Shown here piece after piece: positions 16,716 to 25,940 of a stretch of DNA of 52,746 bases. A program made the position numbers and the translations under genes. The DNA is from CAYQMF01 sp964418595 (GTDB lineage Bacteria > Planctomycetota > UBA1135 > UBA2386), in assembly GCA_964418595.1 (NCBI GenBank), contig CAYQMF010000035.1:1-52746 (forward strand), given 5' to 3'. The notes beneath the pieces are model-generated. The model saw nothing but the letters and a program-made list of their open reading frames with translations. It was not told the DNA's origin and searched no databases. The number at the start of each line of letters is the position of its first letter. The stretch's first letter is position 1.

Positions 16716-18554
16716 GTGCCAGCCCTCGATCTGCAGGACCTGACCTTCGGCTACGGCCGGCGGCCCGCGGTGCGCGGCGTGGCGCTGTCGCTGCAGCCGG
16801 GCGACTGCTACGGGTTCCTGGGCCACAACGGCGCGGGCAAGACGACGGTGCTGCGCCTCGCGCTCGGGTTGCTGCGGCCGCGGTCCGGCAGCGTCCACAT
16901 CTTCGGCGTCGACGCGCTGCGGCAGCCGCGGCGCGCGCGCGCGGTCGTGGGTGCGCTCGTCGAGCGCCCGGGGTTCTGGCTGCACGCGAGCGCGCAGCAG
17001 AACCTCGTGTGGCTGGCGCGGCTGCAGGGTATGCCGCGGCGGCACGCGAGCGCGGAGGCGGCGCGCGTGCTCGATGCGGTGGGCCTGCCGGGCTCGGCGC
17101 GAGCGCGCGTCGGCACGTTCTCGCTCGGCATGCGCCAGCGTCTGGGCATCGCGCAGGCGCTGCTCGGGCGTCCGCGTCTGTTGCTGCTCGACGAGCCGAC
17201 CAACGGCCTCGACCCGGAGGGCATCGCTGACCTGCGCGCGCTGCTCCTGCAGCTCACGCGCGACGACGACGTGGCGGTGCTGCTGTCGAGCCACCAGTTG
17301 CAGGAGCTGGAAGGTCTCTGCAACCGTATCGGCGTGCTCCGCGACGGCGCGATGGTGGTGGAGGGCGACCTCGACGACCTGCGCCGGCGGCTGGGCGTGC
17401 GGCACGTGGTGGCGGGCACGCCGCTCGATGCGATGGCGGCGCGGCTGACGGCGATGGGGCTGCACGCCGAGCGCGAAGGCGACCGTCTGCTCGCCGACCT
17501 GGGCGAGCGTCCGCCCGGCGAAGTCGCGCGCGCGCTCACCGCGGCGGGCGAGCTGCACGCGTTCGCTCCGGAGCCGGCCACCCTGGAGGCGATCTACCGC
17601 AACGCCACGCACGCGGCGGCGGCGGCGCCTGCGCCTGGGCCGCGCGCCGCACCGCCCGCGGTGATCGCACCCGCCGTGCTCGGTGGCGTGGCGAACGCGG
17701 CGTGGCGGGCCTTCACCCACGAACTCCGCACGCTGGTCCATCACCGCAGCGCGGCGCTCTTGCTGCTCGCTCCCGGCGCGCTCGCTGCGTGGCGCGTGTT
17801 CGCCTACCGCGGTCAGGTGCAGGCCTCGCTGGCGCGCGTGCGCGCGGGCGAGGTGTTCAGCGCCGATGCGGGCAGCGGCCATCTCGCCGCGGCGCAGGCC
17901 CTGCAGACGGCGACGCCGCTGCTCGCGCTCGGCGTGCTCTGGTTCGCGAGCCAGGCGGTCGCCGCGGACCTGAGCGGCGACACCCTGCGCAACACCCTGG
18001 TGCGCTCCGTGCGCCGGCGCGACGTGCTGCTCGGCAAGCTTGCTGCACTCGCGGCGCTCGTGTGCGCCGGTCAGCTCGCCCTCGTCACCGCCACCAACGT
18101 GACCGCCGCGAGCCTGCTCGGCTGGGGCGACCTGGAGGAGGTCACCCGCCACGGCGACCGGCAGGTGCTCGCGGCGGCGGGCGATGTCGCGCCGACCTTC
18201 ACCGGTGCCCTGTGGCTCCTGACTCTCCCGCTCCTGGCGCTGAGCGCGATCGGCCTGCTCGCGTCGGTGCTCGGCCGCCGGCCCGCGCGGGCCGTGGCGC
18301 TCGCCCTCCTGCTCGCGTTCGGCGTGGAGTTCGCGCGCGACCGCCTGCGCGAGCACGCCGGCTGGCTGCTCACGAGCCACCTGCCCGTGGGCCTGCGCGA
18401 CGACTCGGTCCTCGGCTTCCTCGCCGCCTCCGCGCGCGGGGCGGCCGACGCGTTCTGGCCGTTCGCCGACCAGGCGATCCTGGCGCCGCTCGCCTGGTTC
18501 GCCGTGGCGACGGCGCTCGCCGCGATCCTGCTGCGAAGGCTGCGCGTGCCGTAG
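16716..18554 (+). CDS. ABC transporter: ATPase and permease fused in one protein
   Basis: 612 residues from GTG 16716. Residues 1-225 form an ABC ATPase: Walker A GHNGAGKTT (36-44), signature SLGMRQRLG (136-144), Walker B LLLLDEP (155-161) and an H-loop in LLSSHQLQE. It resembles CcmA/NatA-type exporter ATPases. After a linker (about 310-335), residues 340-612 carry about six hydrophobic segments and look like an ABC-2-type permease. This order (ATPase then membrane part) in one chain is less common than separate genes. Probably a homodimeric exporter; the substrate is unknown. The PDZ-lipoprotein/FG-GAP cluster follows 37 nt downstream and may be functionally linked. Confidence 0.85.
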   Translation: MPALDLQDLTFGYGRRPAVRGVALSLQPGDCYGFLGHNGAGKTTVLRLALGLLRPRSGSVHIFGVDALRQPRRARAVVGALVERPGFWLHASAQQNLVWLARLQGMPRRHASAEAARVLDAVGLPGSARARVGTFSLGMRQRLGIAQALLGRPRLLLLDEPTNGLDPEGIADLRALLLQLTRDDDVAVLLSSHQLQELEGLCNRIGVLRDGAMVVEGDLDDLRRRLGVRHVVAGTPLDAMAARLTAMGLHAEREGDRLLADLGERPPGEVARALTAAGELHAFAPEPATLEAIYRNATHAAAAAPAPGPRAAPPAVIAPAVLGGVANAAWRAFTHELRTLVHHRSAALLLLAPGALAAWRVFAYRGQVQASLARVRAGEVFSADAGSGHLAAAQALQTATPLLALGVLWFASQAVAADLSGDTLRNTLVRSVRRRDVLLGKLAALAALVCAGQLALVTATNVTAASLLGWGDLEEVTRHGDRQVLAAAGDVAPTFTGALWLLTLPLLALSAIGLLASVLGRRPARAVALALLLAFGVEFARDRLREHAGWLLTSHLPVGLRDDSVLGFLAASARGAADAFWPFADQAILAPLAWFAVATALAAILLRRLRVP

Positions 18555-18557
18555 ATT
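18552..18557 (+). promoter_or_regulatory. Candidate -10 element TAGATT, overlapping the ABC stop codon
   Basis: TAGATT includes the TAG stop of the ABC gene and lies 34 nt before the ATG at 18592. It could give the downstream trio its own promoter. Confidence 0.35.
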
Positions 18558-18591
18558 GTCCCGCCTCCGCGTCGACCCGACCCGCCCCGCG

Positions 18592-19560
18592 ATGTCGATC
18601 CTCCGCCTCGTCTTCTTGTGCTGCCTCGCCGGCTGCGCGTCTTCCGAGCTCCCCGAGCAGGCCCCGCCGCTCGCCGACATGGAGGAGCCGCTCGACCTGC
18701 GCGGCGAGCCCGACGACGAGGCGCAGCGGCAGAAGCTGCCGGCGGGTTCCTTCTCCGGGATCGAGGTCGACGACGCGCGCGACACGCTGGCGGCCAAGCT
18801 CGATGAACCGGGGCGGCTGCGCGTCGCGCGCGTGGTGGAGAACTCGCCGGCCGCGTTCGCCGGCGTGGAGGTCGACGACGTCCTGCTCGAGGCGCAGGTG
18901 GGCGAGGCGGTGCCGCAGCCGCTGAGCCGACCGAGCGAGTGGCGGCAGATCGAACTGACCACGCCGCCGGGGACGAAGGTTGTGCTCTTCGTCGATCGCG
19001 GCGGACGCGAGGCGCGCGCCGAGCTGGCCCTGGTTGCGCGGCATCGACCGGCCGGGCGCAGCACCGGCGAACGCGTGCGCGAAGAGATGCGCGTCGGCGT
19101 GGTGCTGCGCACGGCGACGGAGGTCGAAGCGCGCGCCGCCGGACTCGGCCCCGGGGCGGGGGCGGTGATCGTCGGGTTGTCGCACGCGAGCCCGTGGCGC
19201 GGCGTCGGCCTGCGCTTCGGCGACTTGCTCACCGCGCTCGATGGCCGCACCGTCGCCCACCCGCAGGACGTGCTGGCGCGACTGCGGGATCCGGCGCTGC
19301 AGCAGGTGCGCGTGACGTACCGGCGCGCGGGCGTCACGCGGGACGTGACCGCTCCCCTCACCTGGCGCGACCGCGACGTGACCGACATCAGCGTGCCGCT
19401 GCTGTTCAGCTACAGCCAGGACCGCGGCAAGAGCGAGTGGTCGTTCCTGCTCGGCATCTTCCACTACCGCGGCACGGCGGCGGCGTGGCGCTTCCACTTC
19501 CTGTGGTTCATCGGCTTCGGCGCGGGGGACAGCGATCGGCTGATCGAGGTCGGGTCGTGA
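18592..19560 (+). CDS. PDZ-domain lipoprotein
   Basis: 322 residues from ATG 18592, chosen for its signal peptide with lipobox LAGC (Cys15). Two PDZ-like regions are visible. One is around residues 60-140 (RVARVVENSPAAFAGVEVDDVLLEAQV). The other is around 165-260 (AAGLGPGAGAVIVGLSHASP, then GLRFGDLLTALDGRTVAHPQDVLARL). A beta-rich tail follows. No protease domain is present, so it is probably a scaffold or adaptor at the membrane. The stop overlaps the next gene's GTG (GTGA, 19557-19560). First gene of a coupled trio with two FG-GAP proteins. Confidence 0.8.
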   Translation: MSILRLVFLCCLAGCASSELPEQAPPLADMEEPLDLRGEPDDEAQRQKLPAGSFSGIEVDDARDTLAAKLDEPGRLRVARVVENSPAAFAGVEVDDVLLEAQVGEAVPQPLSRPSEWRQIELTTPPGTKVVLFVDRGGREARAELALVARHRPAGRSTGERVREEMRVGVVLRTATEVEARAAGLGPGAGAVIVGLSHASPWRGVGLRFGDLLTALDGRTVAHPQDVLARLRDPALQQVRVTYRRAGVTRDVTAPLTWRDRDVTDISVPLLFSYSQDRGKSEWSFLLGIFHYRGTAAAWRFHFLWFIGFGAGDSDRLIEVGS

Positions 19561-21104
19561 TCGTGCGCGCATGGCTCGCGAGCGTCAGTCTCGCCGCGCT
19601 CGCGGGAGCGCAGACCGACCCGGAGGTGCTGGCGCTGCAGCTCCCGGGGAGCGTCAGACGCACCGGCCAGCTCGTCGTCGATGTCGATGGCGATGGGCGG
19701 CTCGACCTCGTGCTCGCCTGCTTCGACGAGCAGGCGAAGCGACGCGAGCTGCGCGTGCACCCGCGCGGCGCAGGATCGCCGGCGTTCGCGGCGTCGCCGT
19801 CGTCGCCGCCGTACCCACTGGAACGCGACGTGATCGCGTTCACGTTTGCGGACGTCGATGCGCGGCCGGGGCGCGACCTCGTGCTCTTCACCGCCGAGCG
19901 CGCCGTCGCCGTCCTGCCCGGCGAGGGTGGCACGCCGACCTACGCGCCGCTGTTCGAGCACCGGCTCCTGTGGCCCGCGCCGGATCGAGAGCGGGTGCTG
20001 ATCCTCGCGGACGTCGTGCACGACGTCGATGGCGATGGCCGCGACGACTTCCTCCTGCCGGAGCCCGACGGCGCGCGCGTCGTGCTGCAGCGGCGCGGCG
20101 AAGGCCCACCCGCGTTCGCGGCGCCGGTCCTGTGGTCGGTGCCGGCGTGGCGGAGCCCGCTCGAGACCGCGGGCACGCCGGGGGCGCCCGCGCGCATCGA
20201 CGACGACGAACTGGCCCTCCGCCTGAACCTCGGGGGCGAAGACGCCGAAGGCCTCGGCAGTCGTCCGCTCGTGCAGGTGCAGGCGCGGGCGCCGCGCGTC
20301 GGGCTCGTGGACCTCGCTGGCGATGGCACGCCCGACGGCGTCGCCCTCCGCAACGGCGCGCTGTGGTCGTGGCCGATCGGACCTTCCAAGGTGCCGGCCG
20401 CGACGGCGACTTCCGTGGCCCTGCCGCTGCCGGAGGATCGCCTTCTCCTCCTCGATCCCGCGTTCGACGTGCAGTTCGCGGACATCTCCGGCGATCGCCG
20501 CGCCGACCTCGTCCTCACCACGTCCGCACGCCGCAACGACGAGATCGAGGTCCGCATCGACCTCTTGGTGCAGCGCGTAGGCGACCCTCCCTTCGCCAGC
20601 AAGCCGGACTGCCGCCTCCGCCTGCAGACCCTCGCGATGCCGCCGCAGCTCGTCGACGCCGACGGCGATGGTCGCCTCGACCTGATCGCGGTGACCGTGC
20701 GCACCGATCTCCTGCGCAGCGTCGGCAGCACCGGCGGCAAACCCGCGGCCCTCGACGCGCAGCTCAACGTGTTCCGCGGCGACGGCACGCGCTTCCTCGT
20801 TCCGGCTGCGCTCAACCAGCAGCTCCTGCTGCCGGCGGGGGAAGGCCGCGGCCGGCAACCGTTCGTGCACGTGGTCGCCGGCGCCGGCGGCAAGCCCGGC
20901 GTGCTCCTGCTGCGCGTCGACGATCGCATCGTGCGCCAGCCCTTGCAGGCGGACGGCGCCCGCCTGCGGCTGTTGCCGGCGGTGGCGTCGGCGCCGATCG
21001 CCGCCACGGCGCGCCTGCGCATGCTGGCCAACCGGCGCGACGCAGTGCTCGACGACGTGCTCGCCGTCGACGATCACGAGCTGCTGCACGTGAGGTGGCG
21101 ATGA
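19557..21104 (+). CDS. Secreted FG-GAP/VCBS-repeat protein A
   Basis: 515 residues from GTG 19557, overlapping the preceding stop. Signal peptide at residues 1-19. It contains repeated acidic motifs of the DxDGDGRxDL type, for example VDVDGDGRLDLVLA, DVDGDGRDDFLLP and VDADGDGRLDLIAV, with degenerate copies in between. These are typical of FG-GAP/VCBS propeller blades, where the Asp loop binds Ca2+. Probably an extracytoplasmic beta-propeller. Its stop overlaps the ATG of the next, similar gene (ATGA, 21101-21104), so the pair likely arose by duplication and may form a complex. No enzymatic signature. Confidence 0.8.
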   Translation: MIVRAWLASVSLAALAGAQTDPEVLALQLPGSVRRTGQLVVDVDGDGRLDLVLACFDEQAKRRELRVHPRGAGSPAFAASPSSPPYPLERDVIAFTFADVDARPGRDLVLFTAERAVAVLPGEGGTPTYAPLFEHRLLWPAPDRERVLILADVVHDVDGDGRDDFLLPEPDGARVVLQRRGEGPPAFAAPVLWSVPAWRSPLETAGTPGAPARIDDDELALRLNLGGEDAEGLGSRPLVQVQARAPRVGLVDLAGDGTPDGVALRNGALWSWPIGPSKVPAATATSVALPLPEDRLLLLDPAFDVQFADISGDRRADLVLTTSARRNDEIEVRIDLLVQRVGDPPFASKPDCRLRLQTLAMPPQLVDADGDGRLDLIAVTVRTDLLRSVGSTGGKPAALDAQLNVFRGDGTRFLVPAALNQQLLLPAGEGRGRQPFVHVVAGAGGKPGVLLLRVDDRIVRQPLQADGARLRLLPAVASAPIAATARLRMLANRRDAVLDDVLAVDDHELLHVRWR

Positions 21105-22774
21105 GAGCGCTCGCCCTCGGATGCCTGCTGCCGTGTTGGCTCGCGGGTCAGGGCTCCGTCCTCGCGAGTCTGGACCCCAAGGTCGCCGCGGCCATCGAGT
21201 TCGTCGCCGACACCGACGGCGATGGCATGGCCGAGCTGGTGCTCGTCACGCCCGACGGCCAGGTCGAGCGCCATGCGCTGCGGCGCGACGGCGAGCGCAG
21301 CAGCCTGGCGATCACCGGCACGCTCCGCCTGCGCGACCCGGCGCACTCGCTGGTCGCCTGCTGCGACATCGCGCCGGCGCCGGGGCTCGAACTCGTCGTC
21401 GCCGACCGCAGCGGGACGGTGTGGCTGCCCTGGCCCGTGGCGGACGGCACGCCCGCGCCGCGTTCGCTGGCGCGCCTCGCGCGCTTCACGGTGCGCGTCG
21501 ATCGCCCGCAGGCTTCGCCCTTCGTGCAGGATCTCGACCGGGACGGTCGCCTCGACCTGCTCCTGCCGACCCTGCAGGGCTGCACGCCGTACCTGCAGGT
21601 CACGGCCGAGGCGGGCGGCGCGGCCGATGCCGATCCGCAGTTCCGCGCGCTGCCGCCGCTGCCGTTGCCCGTCGTCGTGTCGCTGGTCGCGAGCAACGGG
21701 TCGTTCGACGACGAGCACCAGGCCAGTGTCACCATCCCGCAGGTGGAGACCGCCGACCTCAACGGCGACGGCCGACCCGACCTCGTCACCGTCGACGGCG
21801 AGAAGCAGGCCTTCCACCTGCAGCGCGCGCCGGGCGGGTTCGCCGCGCCGATCGAGGTCGACGTCTCCCAGTTCCGGGACAGCACGCCCGAGGCCGTGGT
21901 CGCGCCGGGCTCGACCCTGGTGTTCGACAGCCCGCCGATGCTCCAGCGCGGCGACGTCGACGGCGATCGCATCCCCGACTTCGTCATCGCGCACCGGCGC
22001 AAGATCTGGACGTTCCTCGCCACGAAGGAAGGCCCGCAGTTCACCAAGGCGCGCACGCAGGCCGTCGCCGACGACGTGAGCGCGATGCTCGTGGTCGATC
22101 TCGACGAAGACCAGCGCGCCGACCTGCTCACGTTCCAGGTGCAACTGCCCGGCATCGGCGCGCTGCTGCTCGGGCTGGTGCAGTCGATCGACATCGACAT
22201 CAAGGCCGTGGGCTATCGCAGCGAGAACGGCGCCTTCCAGAACCTGCCGGCGTGGCGGCGCACCGTGACCCTGCGCGTGCCACCGCTCTTGTCGCTGCTG
22301 AGCCGCCAGGACGAACTCGTGCAGCGCTTCACGACGATGCTCGGCAAGGCGCGCCACAGCGTGCGGGGCGAATTCGTGTCCGACACCGCGCGTGACCTCG
22401 CGGTGGTCTCGGCCGATGGCAAGCAGCTCGAGTTGTTCGCCGACACGGAGGCCCAGACGCTCGGCTCGGCGACCGGCCGTCGTCTCCTGCGCACGCTCCT
22501 CTTCGAGGACCGCGATCCCGTGTTCGACCTGGAGCGGATCTTCGCGTTGATGTCCGGCCTGCTCGATCAGCACGCCGCGTCGCTGACCGGCGCGCAGAAG
22601 GCGATCGCGGCGATCCCGCTGCGCGATGCGGCGGCGTGGCGGGTGGCGAAGCTGGTCGCGGCCAACGTCGGCGAGGCGCGCGGTGACGAGGTGGTGGTGG
22701 TGTACGAGGCAGTGACCGCGCCGTCGCTGCGGGCCTACGACGTGGTGGCCTTCTCGGCCGGCGTGCCGCGGTAG
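21101..22774 (+). CDS. Secreted FG-GAP/VCBS-repeat protein B
   Basis: 557 residues from ATG 21101, overlapping the previous stop by four bases. Short signal peptide (residues 1-16). Calcium-type loops include ADTDGDGMAELVLV, QDLDRDGRLDLLLP, ADLNGDGRPDLVTV and GDVDGDRIPDFVIA, about six blades. The C-terminal 200 residues lack such loops and are more helical (FDLERIFALMSGLLDQHAAS), differing from protein A. Probably outside the cytoplasm. Last gene of the trio; 83 nt separate it from the Fic gene, which has its own control region. Confidence 0.8.
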   Translation: MRALALGCLLPCWLAGQGSVLASLDPKVAAAIEFVADTDGDGMAELVLVTPDGQVERHALRRDGERSSLAITGTLRLRDPAHSLVACCDIAPAPGLELVVADRSGTVWLPWPVADGTPAPRSLARLARFTVRVDRPQASPFVQDLDRDGRLDLLLPTLQGCTPYLQVTAEAGGAADADPQFRALPPLPLPVVVSLVASNGSFDDEHQASVTIPQVETADLNGDGRPDLVTVDGEKQAFHLQRAPGGFAAPIEVDVSQFRDSTPEAVVAPGSTLVFDSPPMLQRGDVDGDRIPDFVIAHRRKIWTFLATKEGPQFTKARTQAVADDVSAMLVVDLDEDQRADLLTFQVQLPGIGALLLGLVQSIDIDIKAVGYRSENGAFQNLPAWRRTVTLRVPPLLSLLSRQDELVQRFTTMLGKARHSVRGEFVSDTARDLAVVSADGKQLELFADTEAQTLGSATGRRLLRTLLFEDRDPVFDLERIFALMSGLLDQHAASLTGAQKAIAAIPLRDAAAWRVAKLVAANVGEARGDEVVVVYEAVTAPSLRAYDVVAFSAGVPR

Positions 22775-22804
22775 GTCACGGCCCGGGGAGGGTGATTGTG
22801 GGCA

Positions 22805-22828
22805 TTTACGGATGTAAACGGGTGTAAA
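22805..22828 (+). promoter_or_regulatory. Putative Fic autoregulatory operator (TTTAC-GGAT-GTAAA plus a second GTAAA)
   Basis: TTTAC (22805-22809) and GTAAA (22814-22818) form an inverted repeat. A second GTAAA follows exactly 10 bp later (22824-22828), as part of two tandem TGTAAACGGG copies. This AT-rich cluster stands out from its surroundings. It covers the spacer and -35 zone of the TAGCCT promoter (22845-22850), so a bound protein would block transcription. The Fic protein's C-terminal winged-helix domain is the obvious candidate. Confidence 0.55.
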
Positions 22829-22844
22829 CGGGTGCCTTCTCGGA

Positions 22845-22850
22845 TAGCCT
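22845..22850 (+). promoter_or_regulatory. Candidate -10 element TAGCCT for the Fic gene
   Basis: Lies 7 nt before the GTG at 22858, implying a leaderless or near-leaderless transcript. The operator repeats lie just upstream. Confidence 0.45.
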
Positions 22851-22857
22851 TGGGCAC

Positions 22858-23904
22858 GTGCTCGCGGGCCTGCCTCCCCCTGACCTGACTCCCGATCTCC
22901 TCCGGCTCATCGCCGACCTCGACGAGTTCAAGGGTCGTTGGCAGGCGCTCGGGCGGCTCGCGCCGGAACGCCTCGTCGGGCTGCGGCGCGTCGCGACCGT
23001 CGAGTCGATCGGGTCTTCGACGCGGATCGAAGGCGCGGCGCTGACCGACGCGGAGGTGGACCGCCTGCTGGCCGGCATTGGCCGGGAGTCGTTCCGTTCG
23101 CGCGACGAACAGGAGGTGGCGGGCTACGCGGCGGCGATGGACCTCGTGTTCGAGTCGTGGCGCGCGATCACCCTCACCGAGAACCACATCCAGCACCTCC
23201 ACTCGGTGCTCCTGCGACACTCGACGCGCGACGAGCCCCACCGGGGTCGCTACAAGACGCTGCCCAATCGGGTCGAGGCGTTCGACGCGGACGGGCGGAG
23301 CGCCGGTGTGGTGCTCGACTTCGCGTCGCCGTTCGACACGCCGCGTCTCATGACTGAGCTCATCGACGACGCGCGCGCAGCCCTCGACGGCAACGCCCAC
23401 CACCCCCTGTTGGTCATCGGCGTGTTCGTCGTGCGGTTTCTCGCGATCCATCCCTTCCTGGACGGCAACGGGCGCCTCTCCCGCGTGCTCACGACGCTGC
23501 TCCTGCTCCGCGCGGGCTACGAGTACGTGCCGTTCAGCTCGCTCGAGAAGGTGATCGAGGCCAACAAGGACGGCTACTACCGCGCGCTGCGCCGCGCCCA
23601 AGCGACGCCGGCGGACTCGGCGGCCCTCACGGGTTGGCTGTTGTTCTTGCTGCGCTGCCTCGCCGCGCAGAAGGACACGCTCGCGCGCAAGGTCGAGGTC
23701 GAGCAGCGCATCGCGGAGCTGCCGCCGCTCGCCGCGGACCTGCTGCACCTCGCGCAGACACGCGGGCGAGTGACCCTCCGCGAGGCAGTGGCGGCGACCG
23801 GCGGCAGCCGCAACACGCTCAAGGTACACCTGCGTCGGCTGGTGACGGAAGGTCGTCTGCGGCGCGCCGGACGTGGCCGTGGGACTTGGTACGTCCCGGC
23901 GTGA
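22858..23904 (+). CDS. Fic-domain AMPylase (autoinhibited class II type) with C-terminal winged helix
   Basis: 348 residues from GTG 22858. The Fic active-site motif HPFLDGNGR (198-206) is complete, so transfer of AMP from ATP to a target protein is expected. SSTRIEG (53-59) matches the N-terminal inhibitory helix (S/T)xxxE(G/N) of class II Fic proteins, whose Glu blocks ATP until relieved. Residues about 288-348 form a winged-helix DNA-binding domain (TLREAVAATGGSRNTLKVHLRRLV), which fits autoregulation through the repeats just upstream. It stands alone without a separate antitoxin, as expected for this class. It converges on the WD40 gene. Confidence 0.92.
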   Translation: MLAGLPPPDLTPDLLRLIADLDEFKGRWQALGRLAPERLVGLRRVATVESIGSSTRIEGAALTDAEVDRLLAGIGRESFRSRDEQEVAGYAAAMDLVFESWRAITLTENHIQHLHSVLLRHSTRDEPHRGRYKTLPNRVEAFDADGRSAGVVLDFASPFDTPRLMTELIDDARAALDGNAHHPLLVIGVFVVRFLAIHPFLDGNGRLSRVLTTLLLLRAGYEYVPFSSLEKVIEANKDGYYRALRRAQATPADSAALTGWLLFLLRCLAAQKDTLARKVEVEQRIAELPPLAADLLHLAQTRGRVTLREAVAATGGSRNTLKVHLRRLVTEGRLRRAGRGRGTWYVPA

Positions 23905-23915
23905 AGACCTGAACG

Positions 23916-23943
23916 TTGGCGTCGATCCTTCGGCCGACGCCGG
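23916..23943. terminator. Bidirectional terminator-like hairpin between convergent genes
   Basis: GGCGTCG (23918-23924) pairs perfectly with CGACGCC (23935-23941) around a 10-nt loop, and two G-U pairs can extend it. It sits in the 47-nt gap between the Fic and WD40 stops. Confidence 0.5.
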
Positions 23944-23951
23944 CCCCGTGC

Positions 23952-25940
23952 TCAGCGTGCGGTGTCCATCCGCCACGCCTCCTTGGCGAGCGGTGACACC
24001 CACAGGCGACGACCATCGCGGCTGAAGGACACGCAGTACATGTCCTTCACGTCGAGCGTCAGCACCGCGGCGCGAGTGGGCAGGTCCCACAGCACGAGCC
24101 GATCGTCGCCGCCGCCGGTCACCATGCGCGTGCCGTCGGGCGTGAGCGCGAGGCAGCTCGTGCCATTGTCGTGTGCGTCGAGCGCGCCGTCGGCGGCGCC
24201 GTCGGGCATGCGCCAGAAGCGCACGGCGCCGTCGTCGCCGGTGGTGATGAGGCGAGCGCCGTCGGGCGTGAAGCGCACGGCGCGAGTGCGACCGCGGTGG
24301 CCTTCGAGTTTGTGGCGCTGCGCGCCGGTGACCGGATCGAAGAGCAGCACGCCCGCGGAGCCGACGGTCGCGATCGTGCCGCCGTCCGGTGCGAACGCGA
24401 TGCCAACCTGCGTCGCCGGCAGCGCAACCTCGAAGCGTCGCGTGCCCGCGGGCAGGTCCCAGACCTGCACCTTGTCATCGCGCGACACCGCCGCCACGGC
24501 GCTGCCGTCCGCCGACCACGCGGCGCTGTCGACGCCCTTCGCGGTCGGCAACGCGTGCACCTTCGTGCTTTCGGCCACGTCCCAGATCGCCACGCCCGTC
24601 TCGCCCGCGCTCATGAGGCGCGCACCGTCGGCGCTCCACTGCAGCCAGTTGATCCAGCCGCCCGACTCGGCGAGTTCCCTCGCCTGCGCGCCATCGGCGG
24701 TGCGGTAGAGCCTCAGCGCGCCGTTCGCGAAGCCGACCGCGAGCGTGCTGCCATCAGGGCTCTCCGCGCTGTGGTAGCTCGTGGCCGGGAACGTCAGCCG
24801 TCGCCCGGAGTGCAGTGCCGCGGTGACGTCCCACATGCGCACGGTCCCATCGTTGCTCGCCGAGAGCAGCGTCTTGCCGCCGGGCAGGAACGCGAGGCCG
24901 CGCACCACGGAACGGTGGCCGGACAGGCGCGCGAGTTCGCGTCCGCTCGCGACATCCCACAGCCGGACCGACATGTCGGCCGAACCCGACGCGAGCATCG
25001 CGCCGTCGGGCGAGAACGCGACGCCTTCGACCCACTTGTCGTGGCCGACCAGATCGCGCAGCGGCTTGCCGGTCCACGCCTCGAACAGGTGGACCTGGTC
25101 GTCCTTGCAGCCGACCGCGACGACGTTGCCGTTGGGCGACAGGGCGGAGGCCTGCGCGGCACGGTACTCCGGCTCGGGACCCAGGCGCGTGACGATCGGC
25201 TTCGTCGGTGCGGCGAGGTCGAAGACGTGCAGGTGCTGATCCCACGAGGCGCCGACGACCTTGGTGCCGGTGTCGTTCCAGTGCACGCACGTCATCGGCG
25301 CGTAGCCGCTCTGCAGCACGGCCAGCTCCGCGCCGTCGGCGGCGTTCCAGATCCGCACCTCGCCGCCCTTGGGCCGCTGGTAGCTCGCGCTGGCGAGGCG
25401 CGCGCCGTCGGGCGCGAAGCGGACGGTGCTGACCGGGGCGGTGTGGTTCTTGAACTCGCTCAACAGCTTGCCGGTGGCGACATCCCACACCTTGGCGCTG
25501 CGCTCCGCCGTCGACGATGCGAGCCGCGTGCCGGCGCCGTCGAAGCTCACGCAGTACACCGCGGCGCCGTGCGCGTCGATCCGACGCACGGGTGCGAGGC
25601 TGCCCGCATCGAAGATGCGCACGCTGCCGTCGCTCCCGCCGGTGGCGAAGGTCCGCCCGTCCGGCGCGACGGCGAGGGCAAGGATCGTGCCGCCCTCGTG
25701 CAGGGTCAGCGCGCGCACACTCTGCTCCGCCTGACCGTCGAGCCAGTGCCACTCGAACTTGCGTTCGGCGGCCGGCACCGCGTCGAGCCAACGCCGCACC
25801 GCGCCGGTCGCGCCGTGGCGCAGGGCGCCTTCCGCGGCGGCGATGTGGGCGACGTACGACTCGAACTCGGGCGGCAGGGCCTCTTGTGCGGGCAGGCCCG
25901 CGAGGAGGGAGAGGACGAGCAGGGAACGGAGCATGGTCAT
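23952..25940 (-). CDS. Secreted WD40-repeat protein
   Basis: 662 residues from ATG 25940, which overlaps the TetR stop (ATGA). Signal peptide at residues 1-18. Residues about 20-70 (PEFESYVAHIAAAEGALRHG, then AERKFEWHWLDG) match the stretch that precedes WD40 domains in many planctomycetal proteins. The rest holds about 13 WD40 blades, such as VAFSPDGAMLASGSADMSVR followed by LWDVASGRELARL. This is enough for two propellers. No kinase or enzyme domain. Co-translation with TetR suggests the regulator controls it. A partial, fused copy of the TetR/WD40 junction lies at 29028-29098. Confidence 0.88.
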   Translation of the reverse strand: MTMLRSLLVLSLLAGLPAQEALPPEFESYVAHIAAAEGALRHGATGAVRRWLDAVPAAERKFEWHWLDGQAEQSVRALTLHEGGTILALAVAPDGRTFATGGSDGSVRIFDAGSLAPVRRIDAHGAAVYCVSFDGAGTRLASSTAERSAKVWDVATGKLLSEFKNHTAPVSTVRFAPDGARLASASYQRPKGGEVRIWNAADGAELAVLQSGYAPMTCVHWNDTGTKVVGASWDQHLHVFDLAAPTKPIVTRLGPEPEYRAAQASALSPNGNVVAVGCKDDQVHLFEAWTGKPLRDLVGHDKWVEGVAFSPDGAMLASGSADMSVRLWDVASGRELARLSGHRSVVRGLAFLPGGKTLLSASNDGTVRMWDVTAALHSGRRLTFPATSYHSAESPDGSTLAVGFANGALRLYRTADGAQARELAESGGWINWLQWSADGARLMSAGETGVAIWDVAESTKVHALPTAKGVDSAAWSADGSAVAAVSRDDKVQVWDLPAGTRRFEVALPATQVGIAFAPDGGTIATVGSAGVLLFDPVTGAQRHKLEGHRGRTRAVRFTPDGARLITTGDDGAVRFWRMPDGAADGALDAHDNGTSCLALTPDGTRMVTGGGDDRLVLWDLPTRAAVLTLDVKDMYCVSFSRDGRRLWVSPLAKEAWRMDTAR

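Noticed and set aside
16518..19388. Minus-strand open frame of 956 codons opposite the ABC and PDZ genes
   Set aside because: Antisense shadow; the plus strand has Walker motifs and a lipobox in the correct frames.
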